A stretch of 64,000 bases of DNA from Ricordea florida (Eukaryota > Cnidaria > Anthozoa > Corallimorpharia > Ricordeidae): NCBI GenBank assembly GCA_949710005.1, contig OX453287.1, forward strand, positions 24,124,785 to 24,188,784, given 5' to 3'. This document shows positions 47,887 through 60,200 of this stretch, piece by piece (position 1 is the first letter of the stretch; each line of letters opens with the position of its first letter). The notes beneath the pieces are model-generated. The model did not search any database and was not told where the DNA came from. It saw only the letters and a list, made by a program, of their open reading frames with translations. A program made the position numbers and the translations under genes.

Positions 47887-50800
47887 ATGGCGGCCGCGAA
47901 GCGGAGCAAGCGAGCTGAAAGTTCCAAGCAGTCTTTCGAAGTAATCCTTAATGAAGCCGATGAGTTTGTTAAAAAAATGAAAAAACCCAAAAAAAAGTCT
48001 CGTTATTTGATTTTTCGCGATCCTATTACGGGCAAACGCGAAAGTCAATACCCGTATAAACCTCGGTTCCAGCAACCAGAAAGAGAAAATTTCGACGTGC
48101 CATCTACCAGTGACGCTATCGCCAGCAGTTCAGCCATTGAGGGTAAATTTGATTTTCAAGAATTTCATAGATTGTAGTGAATGAGTCAAACATTATTCAA
48201 CACCTATAATTGTAATGGCACCAAAGTTCCTTTACCCTGTTATAGAATTGTTACCTGGGACACTGTTCAAGTCTGTTCTTATATTAGGGCAGTGCTTATT
48301 CACATTTTCTTGCTTGTATGTGTCACTGATTGCTATTGCTGGCATGCTTTTTCAAGGAGATATTATATAGTGATCAAATGTGCAACCTCATGCATTGACA
48401 TGGCTACCCCTGTGAACATGACCAATTTTTCATTGCTTGACAACAGTGTTACTGTCAACCAGGTTCCCCCGTACAAAGTGATCATGATGCCATGTTTTTG
48501 CTACATTTTCCTTTAATATAATTTTGTTGTGTATTGAATTTTCGTCAATGATGCAACTGCTAATAAAGTTTTTGCATTGCTACGCAGTGATTCATGCCAA
48601 AAATTCCGTGTAAATGTTTCCAAAATTTCTATCAATCAAACATTAAGCTGGCATTGAATTTTGCCTATGTCTAATACCATAAATGGATGCGTTGTTTTTT
48701 CCAAACTTTGAAACCAGCTTATTCTTTCATTGACAGAATTTTGGAAGCATTTCACAGGAGTTTTGGTTTGAATCATTGCTAAACAATGAAAATGGTGGTA
48801 AACAGCTTCCTAAAGTTATAGATTTTTCAACATACTTACATTTGCTCTTTGTTTTTATCTGCCCTTCAAGCCAAGCTATATCCAGTTGTCAAATTGCCAG
48901 CTTTCTGTTCCAAGTGTAATGAACCTGGAGCATTACAGCAAATAACTGTGAATACCAAGGAGACTCTAATTATTGTAAATGAAAAAGGTATCAACTCTGT
49001 ATTTTTGTTGTAAAATTTCTGCATGCTGTTTGAATATGAAAATTTCATTTAATGGTTAATAAAATAATTATTGTTTTATGCTAATTAGAATTAACTAGTT
49101 TACAAACAAGTCTAGTTTTTAGATATTAGATGTATTTTAAATATATTTATATATGTTATCTCTTAGTTCGAATGATGACTCATTTAGACGTCTATCTTTT
49201 TGTAATCTTTGTCTCATGATATGCTTTTGTGTTTCTGTGTACCTCCAGGTCGGTTTGATTTAAACAAGGCTGTGATCCACTGCAAGAGGTGCAATGACAT
49301 TGCTCCATCCTGGACACTAGCTGGTGTTGTCCATGCAGGGTATTGGCCGGGCAGTCCTACTGACACAACTTATGTATTTGATCAGCGCCTTTTTCAGCTG
49401 TGGGACTCGCTCCAGAAGAGAATGCCAGGGACATCTGAGACATCATTCATTAGAGCACTTGAGGATGTGTCTTTGATGAAAGGAAGGGTACTGCTTTAGT
49501 TCATTACAATTTTTTATCTGGTGCAGCAGGACGTGTTGCACAATTTTGCAACATTGGTTTATAGAACAAGAACCAACAACAGAACAGAAAGTATGGGCCT
49601 AGCTGTGATAACAATGCAGCCGCTGCACATTATTTTGGGACCAATGATTTATTTAAATGTAATTGCACATGAGAGCTACTATGCTTTCTATTCTGTGTTG
49701 TTCTTTTTTATGTATCGGAGTTTCTTATTCCTAATTCATCAGTTGCCAACCTTTGTCCTTTATTGGACATTATTTATTGTATGTGTTGCAAGGATGATTT
49801 TAGAATGGTACATCACTTCTATTTATTTTATAGAATAAACAAAATGATGCATGCATGTTCCCTTAATTTACTGTTAAAAAACACCTACTCTCATGCAAAA
49901 ATTGATTATTTATTTGTGCCTTACATATCTTTTATTAACTAGTTATTACACCTTGTCACAGCAACTGAGTATATACTGTACATATGTGGCATTGGTTTCA
50001 TTGTTTTGTTGGTTTATGTTTTGCAGGAACCAACAATCAATCATGCAACATTCAGTCGCTCGTTTAAAGAATGGAAATTTTGCCAGTATGAACTTTGTCG
50101 ACTTCAAGGCATGGATTATTTAAAGTGTCCAACGTGTTCAATAAGTCAACATTCCTGTCATGTTGATGGAAACATGAAATTGTATCGTTACCAGTCATCA
50201 GGAAGGTAGGTTGTGAATTTTACTGTTACAATAATAATATTATTGTAACAAAAATTGTATATTTCAGCTGTATTTATGTTTTAATACCTGTTGAAGGGGT
50301 GCACATACAACCACACTGCTGGTATTTTTATACACTTCAATAAAAGAGGATCACTTTTAAATATGATACAAAATAGGTGTCTAACAAAGAAAAGTGTTTT
50401 GTTCTTCATTTTTAAAAATGTATTTATTGTTTTATTCCTTATATCATTTGCAGTCAAAGAAGGCCATCATATTATGGTGATGTGTTTATTGCTAGTAATA
50501 ATGATGTTGACTGTCACATGAAAACAGTTTATGCAAAGCAGCCAAAATCTAAGGTTTGTCAGTTGTATGTATTTTGGACAGTATATTTAGTCAAATCGTG
50601 TAGCATTATTTTGTTTAATATGGCGTAGTGATCTTGTTGCTTCTCACACTTGATTGTCCTTTTTTACTTGCTGCCATGCTTCAGTTAAATAATATCAAAG
50701 CTTTTAGTACAGTTTTGTAATCAGGGAATACCTCTCTTTTTAACATACATTTCTCTTGGACTCAAAGGTCTAAAATTGATATAAATTCTACCTCCGTAAT

Positions 50801-52920
50801 GTTTGGCTGTAGTGTCAAGATATTGCATCTTATTTCTTATTTGCTAACATCAGTTTCAATATACTGTGCAATTAATCTTACAGTGTATATTAAAGCTGAT
50901 GTAAAAAGGCAGGTGTTTTCATGTTTGCGTTGTTTACAGGATAGTGACAATAGATGTGGAGATACCCACTGGCGGGCGGCCAACAACAAAGGCAGTAAGT
51001 CAGCCAAATTGGATGAAACTGGACTGGAGATAGCAGGTCAAACTAGAATGAAACAAATATCTGTTTTTTACCTTAATTTAAGTCTGGCTGATTTTACTGT
51101 ACTAGCTGTATTTACAATTAAGTCCTTTATTTACAGGTTGCAGGCATGGCTTGGCCCAGTGGGCAGTGAATATGTTTCAGGGGGAATTGTATGGTTATGC
51201 AAACTATATTCATCTCAAAAAAATGATACCAGCTGGCGTCAAGTTTTTTTGGGAGGATATAGTTTGCAAATACTGGAAGTGGGCGAGAAAGGCTGGTGGT
51301 CTTGATGGAAGTGACATGAAACCTGCCTTGTCCGTTATGCATGCCAAGGCTCACAATTGGACATGCCAGGTAAACATATATTTATCCAATACAAAAGAAT
51401 GCCTCACCGTACACCCTCCCCACCCTAATGCAAATACTCATATCATTTATAAAAAAATGTTTGAATAGTAATTATCCTACCTGTACCACCCTAGCTATTA
51501 TTGTATATTGTTTTGCAAAAACATTCCAATATTGTAAGTCTCTTTCTGCAGTATTTTCACTTGGCTATCAGTCTAATTATAATCATGCAGGTTATATGGG
51601 GAGGTCGATGGCAAGATGGAAGTGCCTGTTCCACTGGTGAAGAAGTAGAACAGATCAACTCTCACATGTCACGATGTGGAAACACCACCAAGTACATGCT
51701 TCCTGAGAGTGAGTGGAAACCTTCAAGAAGAAGTTATATACTAGCCATGAAAGGAAGATCACACAGGCTGAAAAACAGATTTCTAGCATTTGGATATGTT
51801 TTTTATTTAAAACGTTCCAAGTCAGTGTAGTAATATTTAGAATTCCTGCTGTCTCCGAATCATTACCATAATTTGTAAGAATGGGAATTTAAAAAAAATC
51901 GTTCGTTTCAAAGAAATTAAACCACAGCACATAATACAAATAACAAATTGATGAAGAACATTATTCGAAACAAATGCTTAAATAAATGTTATTTAAATTT
52001 TACAGATCGAGAAGAGCTCATCACTGAGCATGCCCTCTCATGGAACAGGAGGAAAATTGTTGGCATGGTGCAGAGTCTTGCAAAACGCTACACTCGTGTG
52101 AGTATGCTCCCCCCCCCTGCCCTTAATACACATACAGTACACATACATATGTTATTTGATGTTTAGGTCCTGGGCTGAAGATTTTTACTGAGCAAGAGTT
52201 GACGAGGGAACCTGAGGGCATAGCCCAAATCAACTATTTCACATAGAAATCAAGAGTCAACAATGTAATTTCTTAAACAATTCTTTATTCCATTGCATTG
52301 TTACATTAAAGGTTAAACTGTACATGTTGTTCACCTTTCTGATACTGGCTGTCTATAACAGAATCAATAGTGAGTACAATTCAGATTGCAGTATTTGTGA
52401 TATAATCGTAGAGGTCAATATATGAAAATACTATAGGTTGTTAGCTTCAGAATAACCTCATCTATTCTTCTTATCTTTGGTGTGCTAGGCTGTTAAGATG
52501 CAAAGTGAATCAGAGAAAGAATTCACTGAAGTTCTTGTTGCATATAATGTACCAACAGTTCGATTTAAGGCAGACGAGTGGAAGAACATTGTTGTTTGTC
52601 ATGCACAAGGTAAAATTGATATTGTGCATGGTTTGTTGTAATCATGCATTTCCATTTTAATTTATTATTCCCTACATTTTAAAATTATTTCATGAGATCT
52701 GTTATAGTTGTAATAATTAACAAGTATTGGATGTGCAAATTATAAGGCAAGGAAAATTTTTCCTAGTTTGTTTACTGCAGCTGCTGAAAAGCTGAAGCTG
52801 AAATTCAAGTCACCACGTATGGTTCCATTGTTCATTGCGATCAATCAAACAAACTGGATCATAACTTGGCTTATTTCACAGAGTGGTCCATTCTTGGGAT
52901 GGATATTTAAAACAGACTAA
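47887..52920 (+). CDS. KDZ transposase with CxC3-like cysteine cluster (11 exons, apparently intact)
   Basis: Exons: 47887-48142, 48871-48987, 49249-49487, 50027-50205, 50454-50553, 50940-51036, 51137-51369, 51591-51708, 52006-52097, 52489-52609, 52781-52920. All introns are GT-AG and phases join without a stop: 563 aa. The ATG at 47887 (AAAATGGCGGCC) has the best context; an in-frame ATG at 47869 is possible. Basic N-terminus; Cys cluster CSKCNEPG ... CKRCND; then GYWPGS, FDQRLFQLWD, LKCPTCSISQHSCHVDGN, LDETGLEIAGCRHGLAQW, MHAKAHNWTCQ and RWQDGSACSTGEEVEQINSH, which are KDZ transposase signatures. It should excise and insert the element via its TIRs. Convergent with the zinc-ribbon gene. Confidence 0.88.
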
Positions 52921-53905
52921 TGTTTACGTGAATATCTTTTATTAAAGTATTATACCCACTTTTATTTACTACTCATCACATTAAAGCAGCAACAGGTGCT
53001 TCTACCTGCAAACGACTCATGAAATCTTTTCTAAGAGACAGGCAAAACGAGTTTAAATCATAGTTTCCTTATATATATTTATTTCCTTCACATTTTTCTT
53101 TTCTTCCTTATATTTCTACTTCAACATAGCCTATCTATGCAACAATTATATTAAATTTCAATTTCTACGGGAGGAAATCTCGAGCTCACAAATAAACCTC
53201 AAAGCTTCTTCGAGATTTCCTCGCCACAATCTTATTTAACTACAAAGTCAACTTTATTTTCTCCGCTATTTGTACGTATTAGACATTTTCTCTTTCCTTA
53301 GTGTCCTTTCAATCTCCGTATTATTGTAACGTAATTAGATTTATTATTTTTTCTTTGTAAATAATGTGTGGTGAAATAAAAAAATAAATAAAATAAATAA
53401 TCACATTGATTACATTTTCCCATAAGCAACATATTTTGCATACAAAACTTCAAAACAACTTGATCTTGTAGAAAGAAGAAATGTATGGCATGAAAGTTCA
53501 ATAGTTTTAGTGTTATTATCAAGCTGTACCACTACTTCGTAGTAAAAAAACGCAGTTATTGGGTAGTACAAAGAAAGGAAGTGTCGTTATTTAACAGATC
53601 ACAACTGCTCGCAATCTAGTTACCAAAAAAGTCCAACGTTTAGGAAACATGTGAAGGATACCTTTTACATACTGAAATTCTATTTAATATTTTGTATTAT
53701 GCTAAAAGCTACTTGGATCGTTACCAAAACAATGTATTTCAATAAAAGTGAAAACCTGTTCCTATTGTTGATTAAACATTATTAACTATAAATTGGGGAA
53801 ACTTAAATCACTATGACGCTCTGTTGTAATATTCATCTTCCCCATCACCTTCTCATTCCATTCATGATATTGAAAAAATCGAAAAATAGTCTTTAAATAC
53901 AAGAA

Positions 53906-53910
<5 letters not shown>
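52921..53910. other. 3' flank of the transposase gene
   Basis: AT-rich; AATAAA at about 53190 is a candidate poly(A) signal. No other gene seen. Confidence 0.5.
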
Positions 53911-53951
<41 letters not shown>

Positions 53952-53970
53952 TATATATATATATATATAA
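53911..53970. repeat. (TA)n microsatellite
   Basis: About 60 bp of alternating TA directly before the first ribozyme copy. Confidence 0.95.
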
Positions 53971-53974
53971 CTAA

Positions 53975-54018
53975 CTGCAGACAGTACTGTTTCGGCCTAC
54001 TGGGCCTCATCAGTGCAG
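53975..54018 (-). ncRNA. Hammerhead ribozyme copy 1 (type I)
   Basis: Minus strand: stem I CTGCA/TGCAG, core CTGATGA, stem II GGCC-CAGTA-GGCC, GAAA, short stem III CAGTACTG, cleavage triplet GTC just before TGCAG. Every conserved core base is present. The tiny stem III suggests it acts best as a dimer, as known for related ribozymes. Confidence 0.85.
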
Positions 54019-54202
54019 TGCTGATGCTAGGATGGAGGTATGGCTATATAGCCACCTCAAACGAAATCACACTTGTGGTATCATTTAAGTCATGCCAGAG
54101 TGCTCAAACTAGAGAACTAGCGAGCATGCGCAATGCTAGCGGCAATGACTCATCCCAGTAGAGTGCTCAATTTGGGCATGAAAGCCAAAGAGCTATATCT
54201 AA

Positions 54203-54407
54203 CTGCAGACAGTACTGTTTTGTGGGGATAGTTTCTAAAGAAACTGGTGCTGCGTCGGTGGGAAGTTGAAACACAAGAAAATGGGTAAATCAAACGAGTT
54301 GATTAAGTAAGTTATACCACCGTAAGGTAAAAAGGAGGTGCTGACGTTTCGGGCGTTAGCCCTTCGTCGGAGCCCCTGTTTCGGCCTTCTGGGCCTCATC
54401 AGTGCAG
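54203..54407 (-). ncRNA. Hammerhead ribozyme copy 2, split by a 155-bp insertion
   Basis: The GTC/stem III half (54203-54220) and the CTGATGA/stem II half (54376-54407) are separated by 54221-54375. CTGTTT flanks the insert on both sides (54215-54220 and 54376-54381). The insert contains its own hairpin GACGTTTCGGGCGTTAGCCC, which read on the minus strand looks like a degenerate hammerhead (GAAACGTC after a GGGC/GCCC stem). Confidence 0.7.
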
Positions 54408-54591
54408 TGCTGATGCTAGGATGGAGGTATGGCTATATAGCCACCTCAAACGAAACCACACTTGTGGTATCATTTAAGTCATGCCAGAGTGCTCAAACTA
54501 GAGAACTAGCGAGCATGCGCAATGCTAGCGGCAATGACTCATCCCAGTGGAGTGCTCAATTTGGGCATGAAAGCCAAAGAGCTATATCTAA

Positions 54592-54635
54592 CTGCAGACA
54601 GTACTGTTTCGGCCTTCTGGGCCTCATCAGTGCAG
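54592..54635 (-). ncRNA. Hammerhead ribozyme copy 3 (type I)
   Basis: Same as copy 1 except for the stem II loop (CAGAA for CAGTA). The core and GTC are intact. It lies ~270 nt downstream of, and in sense with, the stop codon of the zinc-ribbon gene, so it could cleave that transcript's 3' end. Confidence 0.85.
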
Positions 54636-54903
54636 TGCTGATGCTAAGATGGAGGTATATATAATATATATACGGAAACTGGGTTAAGCTCCAGCTGTGG
54701 CTCGAGTGCGACTTTACCTCATCACTATTTGTTATAGTTATACTATACCGGCCAGCTCTAACAAAGAGAGATGGTACTTTGATAAAATTTTTGTTTATAG
54801 CAAATGCAAACGTGCAAAATATACTTTTGAATCTATAACACTTTGTCTTGAATCCCAAATGTACAATTTGACCTTTAAAAAATAAACTGCAAGTCTGCAA
54901 CAG

Positions 54904-57182
54904 TTACACGGAAAAGGGAGATACACTCGCCGTGTTAGAGATGGGATTATAACTGTAGTTAAATAGATTGTGAATTGGAAAAGCAAAAAAAAGTCCAGCT
55001 TTTAAATTTGCATTTTCATCGGCATCCCCCAGCACAATTGGAACTGGGACATTATCCACTGCATAATGGACCAGCATGCAGATAGAACCCTTTGGGATGG
55101 GGTTCCCGTGTATAACTGTCCTTTGTGGCTGAGGAACACCAATGGCATTGACCACTCTATCTACAACATAAGCCACGAGTTTCTCTTGAGATGGGACCAT
55201 GTTAGACAGAGTGGCTGGACAATCTAGTGGAATGGGATCTTGTGATGAAGTGTTAGCAGGAGAAACACATGAACGTGAGCGTTTTGGTATTGTATACAGG
55301 TGTTCAGACACATCAGAGGAATGTATATGTTTACTTTGTGCATCAAAGTTAGATTGTGTAGAAGAATTAGCTGATGTGGAAAGCGTATCTTGTGTAGATG
55401 GCGCGAAAGGGTTAGATGGTGCAGAAGGTTTAGATAGTGTTGCCGGGTTAGATGACGAGGAAGGGTAAGCTTGTGTAAACAGGTTAGATTGTGTAAAAGG
55501 GTTAGATGGCACAGAAAGGTTAGATTGTGCATGTGGGTTGTTAGTATGTGTACATGGGAAAGATGGGGAAGGGTTATATGGTGAACCATCACATGGTGCT
55601 GCTGGTAGTGGTGCTGCTACTGATGTTGCTGCTGGTGGTGCTGCTGGCATTGCTACTGGTGCTATTGATGTAGCTGTCAGTGGTGCTGCTGCTGGTGCTG
55701 TTGATGTAGCTGTCAGTGGTGCTGCTGCTGGTGCTGTTGATGTAGCTGTCAGTGGTGCTGCTGCTGGTGCTGTTGATGTAGCTGTCAGTGGTGCTGCTGC
55801 TGGTGCTGTTGATGTAGCTGTCAGTGGTGCTGCTGCTGGTGCTGTTGGTGTCGCTGCCCGTGGTGCTGTTGGTGTTGCTGCTGGTGTAGCTGTCAGTGGT
55901 GTTGCTGCTGGTGCTGTTGGTGTAGCTGCAGGTGGTGCTGTTGGTGTCGCTGCCCGTGGTGCTGCTGGCGTTGCTGCTGGTGGTGGTGCTGGTGGTGCTA
56001 ATGGTGCTGTTGCTGGTGACGATACAGTGCCAGTAGCCTCAGTTGAACTGGATGCTTTCGATTGTGATGAATTGTCATCTGCCAATCGTTGTTGCTCTAT
56101 TATTCAAAGAAACATAACACAATTACCGGTAAGTTATGATTCCCCTACATCGACTACAACACTAGACAACATAGGCTGCCAAAATCATCAGAGTTCGTGC
56201 AAAGAATGAAATAACTGTTTTCTCGTCAGTTAAATGAATTTCGATCAGGCTCATTTATTGACCAGGGATAGTTGCTGCATGCGCATTAATCCACTCTCTG
56301 ATCCTCGGCCTGTATATAAGCCCATCACCCTAGTTGCTACTGAGTGCTTTGTCAATAGTGCTATCACTGCTTATTATTACTGCGGTTGGTGGCTACATTG
56401 ATGTATGTCAAAATAGCATATGTCATGATTATGTTGACCTAGCAGTGCCTTAAGGTGATTCCTCAGTATTGCATTGCGCATCCTTACTGCGCACGATTTC
56501 TGGCGTCATTAGCGCGCGCACATTAACGGTTTCTCTACGAGATTAAGCTTGCCAGAGAAATAAAGGGTCAGTTTCTACTTAACAAACACGATGACCTATC
56601 TTTTTTCTGCATAATTCTGATGAGCTAATCATTTTCTTTGAGTTAAACGAGTTTTAAAAAAATTCTTCATCAGGAAAAAAAGTTATCGAGAAAAACATGT
56701 CCAAATTCGATTTAGCTCTCCCACTCTACCTCCTTTCTTGTCTTTTTGTGAGGATATGATCAATCAATAAGTTTACTACCAGAGAGCTTAATGGTATGAG
56801 GATCAAACTACTTGTGAACATGTTTGTATGAACATGTAAATTTTTACTTCTAATATACCTTATTAGGGTTAGCATTAATGATTACGGTTGGCACAGAATT
56901 TTAGTTTGAAGAGAAACAAAATATTCTCTTTCATATTGTTAACGTAAGCAATAATTCCTGTACACTTAATATCCCTCAGACAACCAATCTTGACATTCTA
57001 TAATGACAACAATTTCAGAGGTCCCTCTGAATAAAGGATGTATGTGTTGGCATGTGCAAACATCATCATCATCATCATTATCATCATCATCATCATCATC
57101 ATCTATCATCATCATCATCATCATCATCTATCATCATCATCATCATCATCATCTATCATCATCATCATCATCATCATCATCT

Positions 57183-57216
<34 letters not shown>

Positions 57217-60200
57217 CCTATGTAAGGCAAGGCAACAGACAACTTTAAAATGCACTACTGGGATTGTGATAACTGGAAGATATGTACCTGTTATAAACCC
57301 ATCAAAGACTTTAAGGGCCATGTTTCCTGCTTTTGACATGCTCTTCTTGTTGGCACCAACAAAAGCTTTGCCGATGCCTGGTGTGCCAAATGTCATCACT
57401 GTATCACCATTTGCATGTTTGTGGTAATAAAAAACCACCACATCCCATCCATGCTTTCGCCACAGTATATTTGCCTACAAACAATAAGACATTAAAAATA
57501 AATAAATTGTTAACAAAGAAGTGCCATGTGTCTTGGTATCCCTCATGTAATGTGTAACAGTTTGGCAGTTATGTTACAGTGGGGGCCTGCACTAATAGGC
57601 ATTGCCCTTCAATCACCATGTAATCAAGAATTCCTCAAAGCAAGAGTTACATAGCTGTGAATTAGAACTTCTGAGACTAGCCAATTTTTTAATTGCTTGT
57701 AACTAATAAATACGGTACCCCCGCAGAATTTATTATTAATAAGTATTCAAGGTTACAGCTGTATAGGTATGAGGTCCCTGTTATGATTTCCCAGAATAAC
57801 ATTTATAACATGTACGAGTGAAATTTTTGTTTGACACAGGAATCGAACCCTAGCCATTTGAGCTACCAAGCCAATGTGCCTAAGTTGATAGCAAAACTGC
57901 AAGGATCACAAATTTTACTCATTTAAATGAGTGTTTTACAACCATTAGCTGAATATAATTCTACTGCAAATTCAGAAAGTAACCCCTCTTAAAAGAAAAA
58001 CGCAGAGAGACCGTGGATGAAGAGCAATTCTGAGGAAATGCAAAGGCAAATTCCTATTTTATTTATTATTTGCTTCACTTTTGTTTGTGTAACTTACTTT
58101 TTTTTATTTGTTTAGTTTTATTTCATTTTACCTAATACATAAATTATTTATTTACACATATTTGCTTACTAGTTAGCAGTTTAATTTTACTGTAAACAGT
58201 TGTGTATAGATTAACTGCATCTCCAACTTTGCAACTCAATTTTGTGAAAAAAAAAAATAGAAAGTAAAAGCACAAGTAATATGATAGTCCCTACTTCATG
58301 TTAAGTGTGAATTATAATCAAGAAAATAATTATGTCCTCAGCTCTGAATGTTTTTGTGTTGTGAATGAAGTTCAAACAAGAAATTCATACATGGAACACT
58401 AGCCACGTGACCAGGCATTTTGAGAAAGGTTCGTCTAGACAGATCGGGACAAAACATGGAGGCAAAAGGGTAGCAAAATTGAGTCCACCACCCCTTTGAG
58501 AGCTAACATCAAATAAATTCAAAATACTTTTAAACACCTTAAAATAGACCAAATAGGTCGAATAGTACTAATAGGCTTAAAAGAACTAATAGGCTTAATA
58601 GCCTTTGGAAGAAACTCACTCAAAGAGGAAAAATGGGAAAAATGGCTTTCCCCACCCAAGTTTTTTGAGATATTTTAGAGCCATCCATTGGGGAAAGACT
58701 TAATCAAAAGCTCCATGGATAAATTTGCAGTAAAAGTGACAAAAAGCAACAAAATGTTTGGTCCTATATGCCTCATGAGCTCTTCTGAATATCGTGATAA
58801 TATTATTTTCTCGCATATGGAGAACCGATAAATACTCATTGGCGGCAGAATTAATATTCTAAACAGCTTTGTGGAGAAAGAGAGACACATTCTTGGTTTT
58901 AGTTTGTGCAAGATAAAGTGAAATCAGTCATTTGAAAGGAACTACTGGATGACAAGATCCAGGATTTGAAACTGAAGGCAAATAAAGCTTGTTTACTAGC
59001 CAACAAATTGCAAAAAAGCAAATTAGAAACAACAAAGAATGACAGGTATTCAGCTTATCTCTTATAAACATTTAGGTGACCTTTAGTTAGGAGATTATTG
59101 CACCCTCATAGATAAGCTGCACCCCAAATTTTGAGGCTACAATTTGAGCAAAAAGGTGCGGCTTATACACAAGTGTTTAAGGTGTTATTACTTACTCTTT
59201 TCTCCAGATATTGTCTTTGCTGGGTGGGGTTTGTTTGTCCCATCTTGTCAATGCTCTCCCAGTCAAACTCCTTCACTTTAAAATCCCCGCCACAGTGCCT
59301 GCATTTCTTGCAGGCAACCGGGCAAACCTTGCTGCAGCTGGTGCATCTCTGCAAACAAGCAAAATATTTTTCTAACCATCACATCTTACTTCACACAAAC
59401 ATCACATGACAAGTATCCATGTTAATTAAATACAGTTCCTTTAAAGCACTACAGCTCCAGACCATAGGGATACAGAGATACAAAGGATACCTTCAAATAA
59501 TAAAACAATCTCTCGCTCATGTTGCATTATGTATTATAAAAACTACAAAAAATGTAAAATGACAATTTGGCAGATCACTTGGTGAAAAATTACCTTTCTT
59601 CCTCTTGAGATAGGTTCAAAATTGGGCTCGTCCACCTCCGAAATCTCAACCTGGCTCTCCTGTCTGACATCTAGATAATTAATTTTGAAATGAAAAGATG
59701 AAATCAACACAATGAGTAGAGGGGAAAGACTTGTGCCTATACTTAGTTGTGAGCTTGTAAGATAAGACGTTTCATTATTACCAAGATCAAATTATAAAAT
59801 ATCAAAAAAGTTAGACCATATTTAGTACTTGTGCCTGGAAACCATTAAATCTAAAGCCTTAGTAAAATGGTAATGATAGTGATGATGATACTAATGATGA
59901 TGATAGCTGAAATTCACTTACACTCTCATTTGACCACCAACTATCATGTGCTATCATCGACTATCGTGAGCTATCGCAAACTTAGAGTGCTTTTAACAGT
60001 CCCTTTGACCATGCACATATTAAGCTATATACACATGATAGCTGACTTTGTAAGTTCTGAACTGTCATTGACTATCGTGCGCTGTTTGGAAAGGACTTAA
60101 GGGACAAAGTTGTTGCTTTCAGCTGGATTTGCAATGTGAGATGTCCAAAAAAGTTTAACTGTTGACTGTAAACAAGCAAAATTGTAGGGTGAAGAAATGC

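Larger units (their letters stand above)
53975..54655. repeat. 228-bp tandem repeat carrying hammerhead ribozymes
   Basis: CTGCAGACAGTACTGTTT recurs at 53975, 54203 and 54592. The first interval is 228 bp; the second is 389 bp, i.e. 228 plus a 155-bp insertion and its 6-bp duplication. Units are nearly identical (TGCTGATGCTAGGATGGAGG, GCGAGCATGCGCAATGCTAG). Monomer-length tandem repeats that each contain a hammerhead are typical of retrozymes, Penelope-like terminal repeats and hammerhead satellites. Confidence 0.85.

Noticed and set aside
55538-56209. Plus-strand Gly/Ala/Val-rich frame of 223 codons
   Set aside because: Complement of the Pro/Ala/Thr minisatellite in the phase-consistent minus-strand gene.
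57003-57427. His/Ser/Ile-rich frames
   Set aside because: Products of the ATC microsatellite in an intron.
57838-57875. tRNA gene
   Set aside because: A- and B-box-like motifs are only ~10 nt apart, too close for a tRNA; kept only as a SINE scrap.
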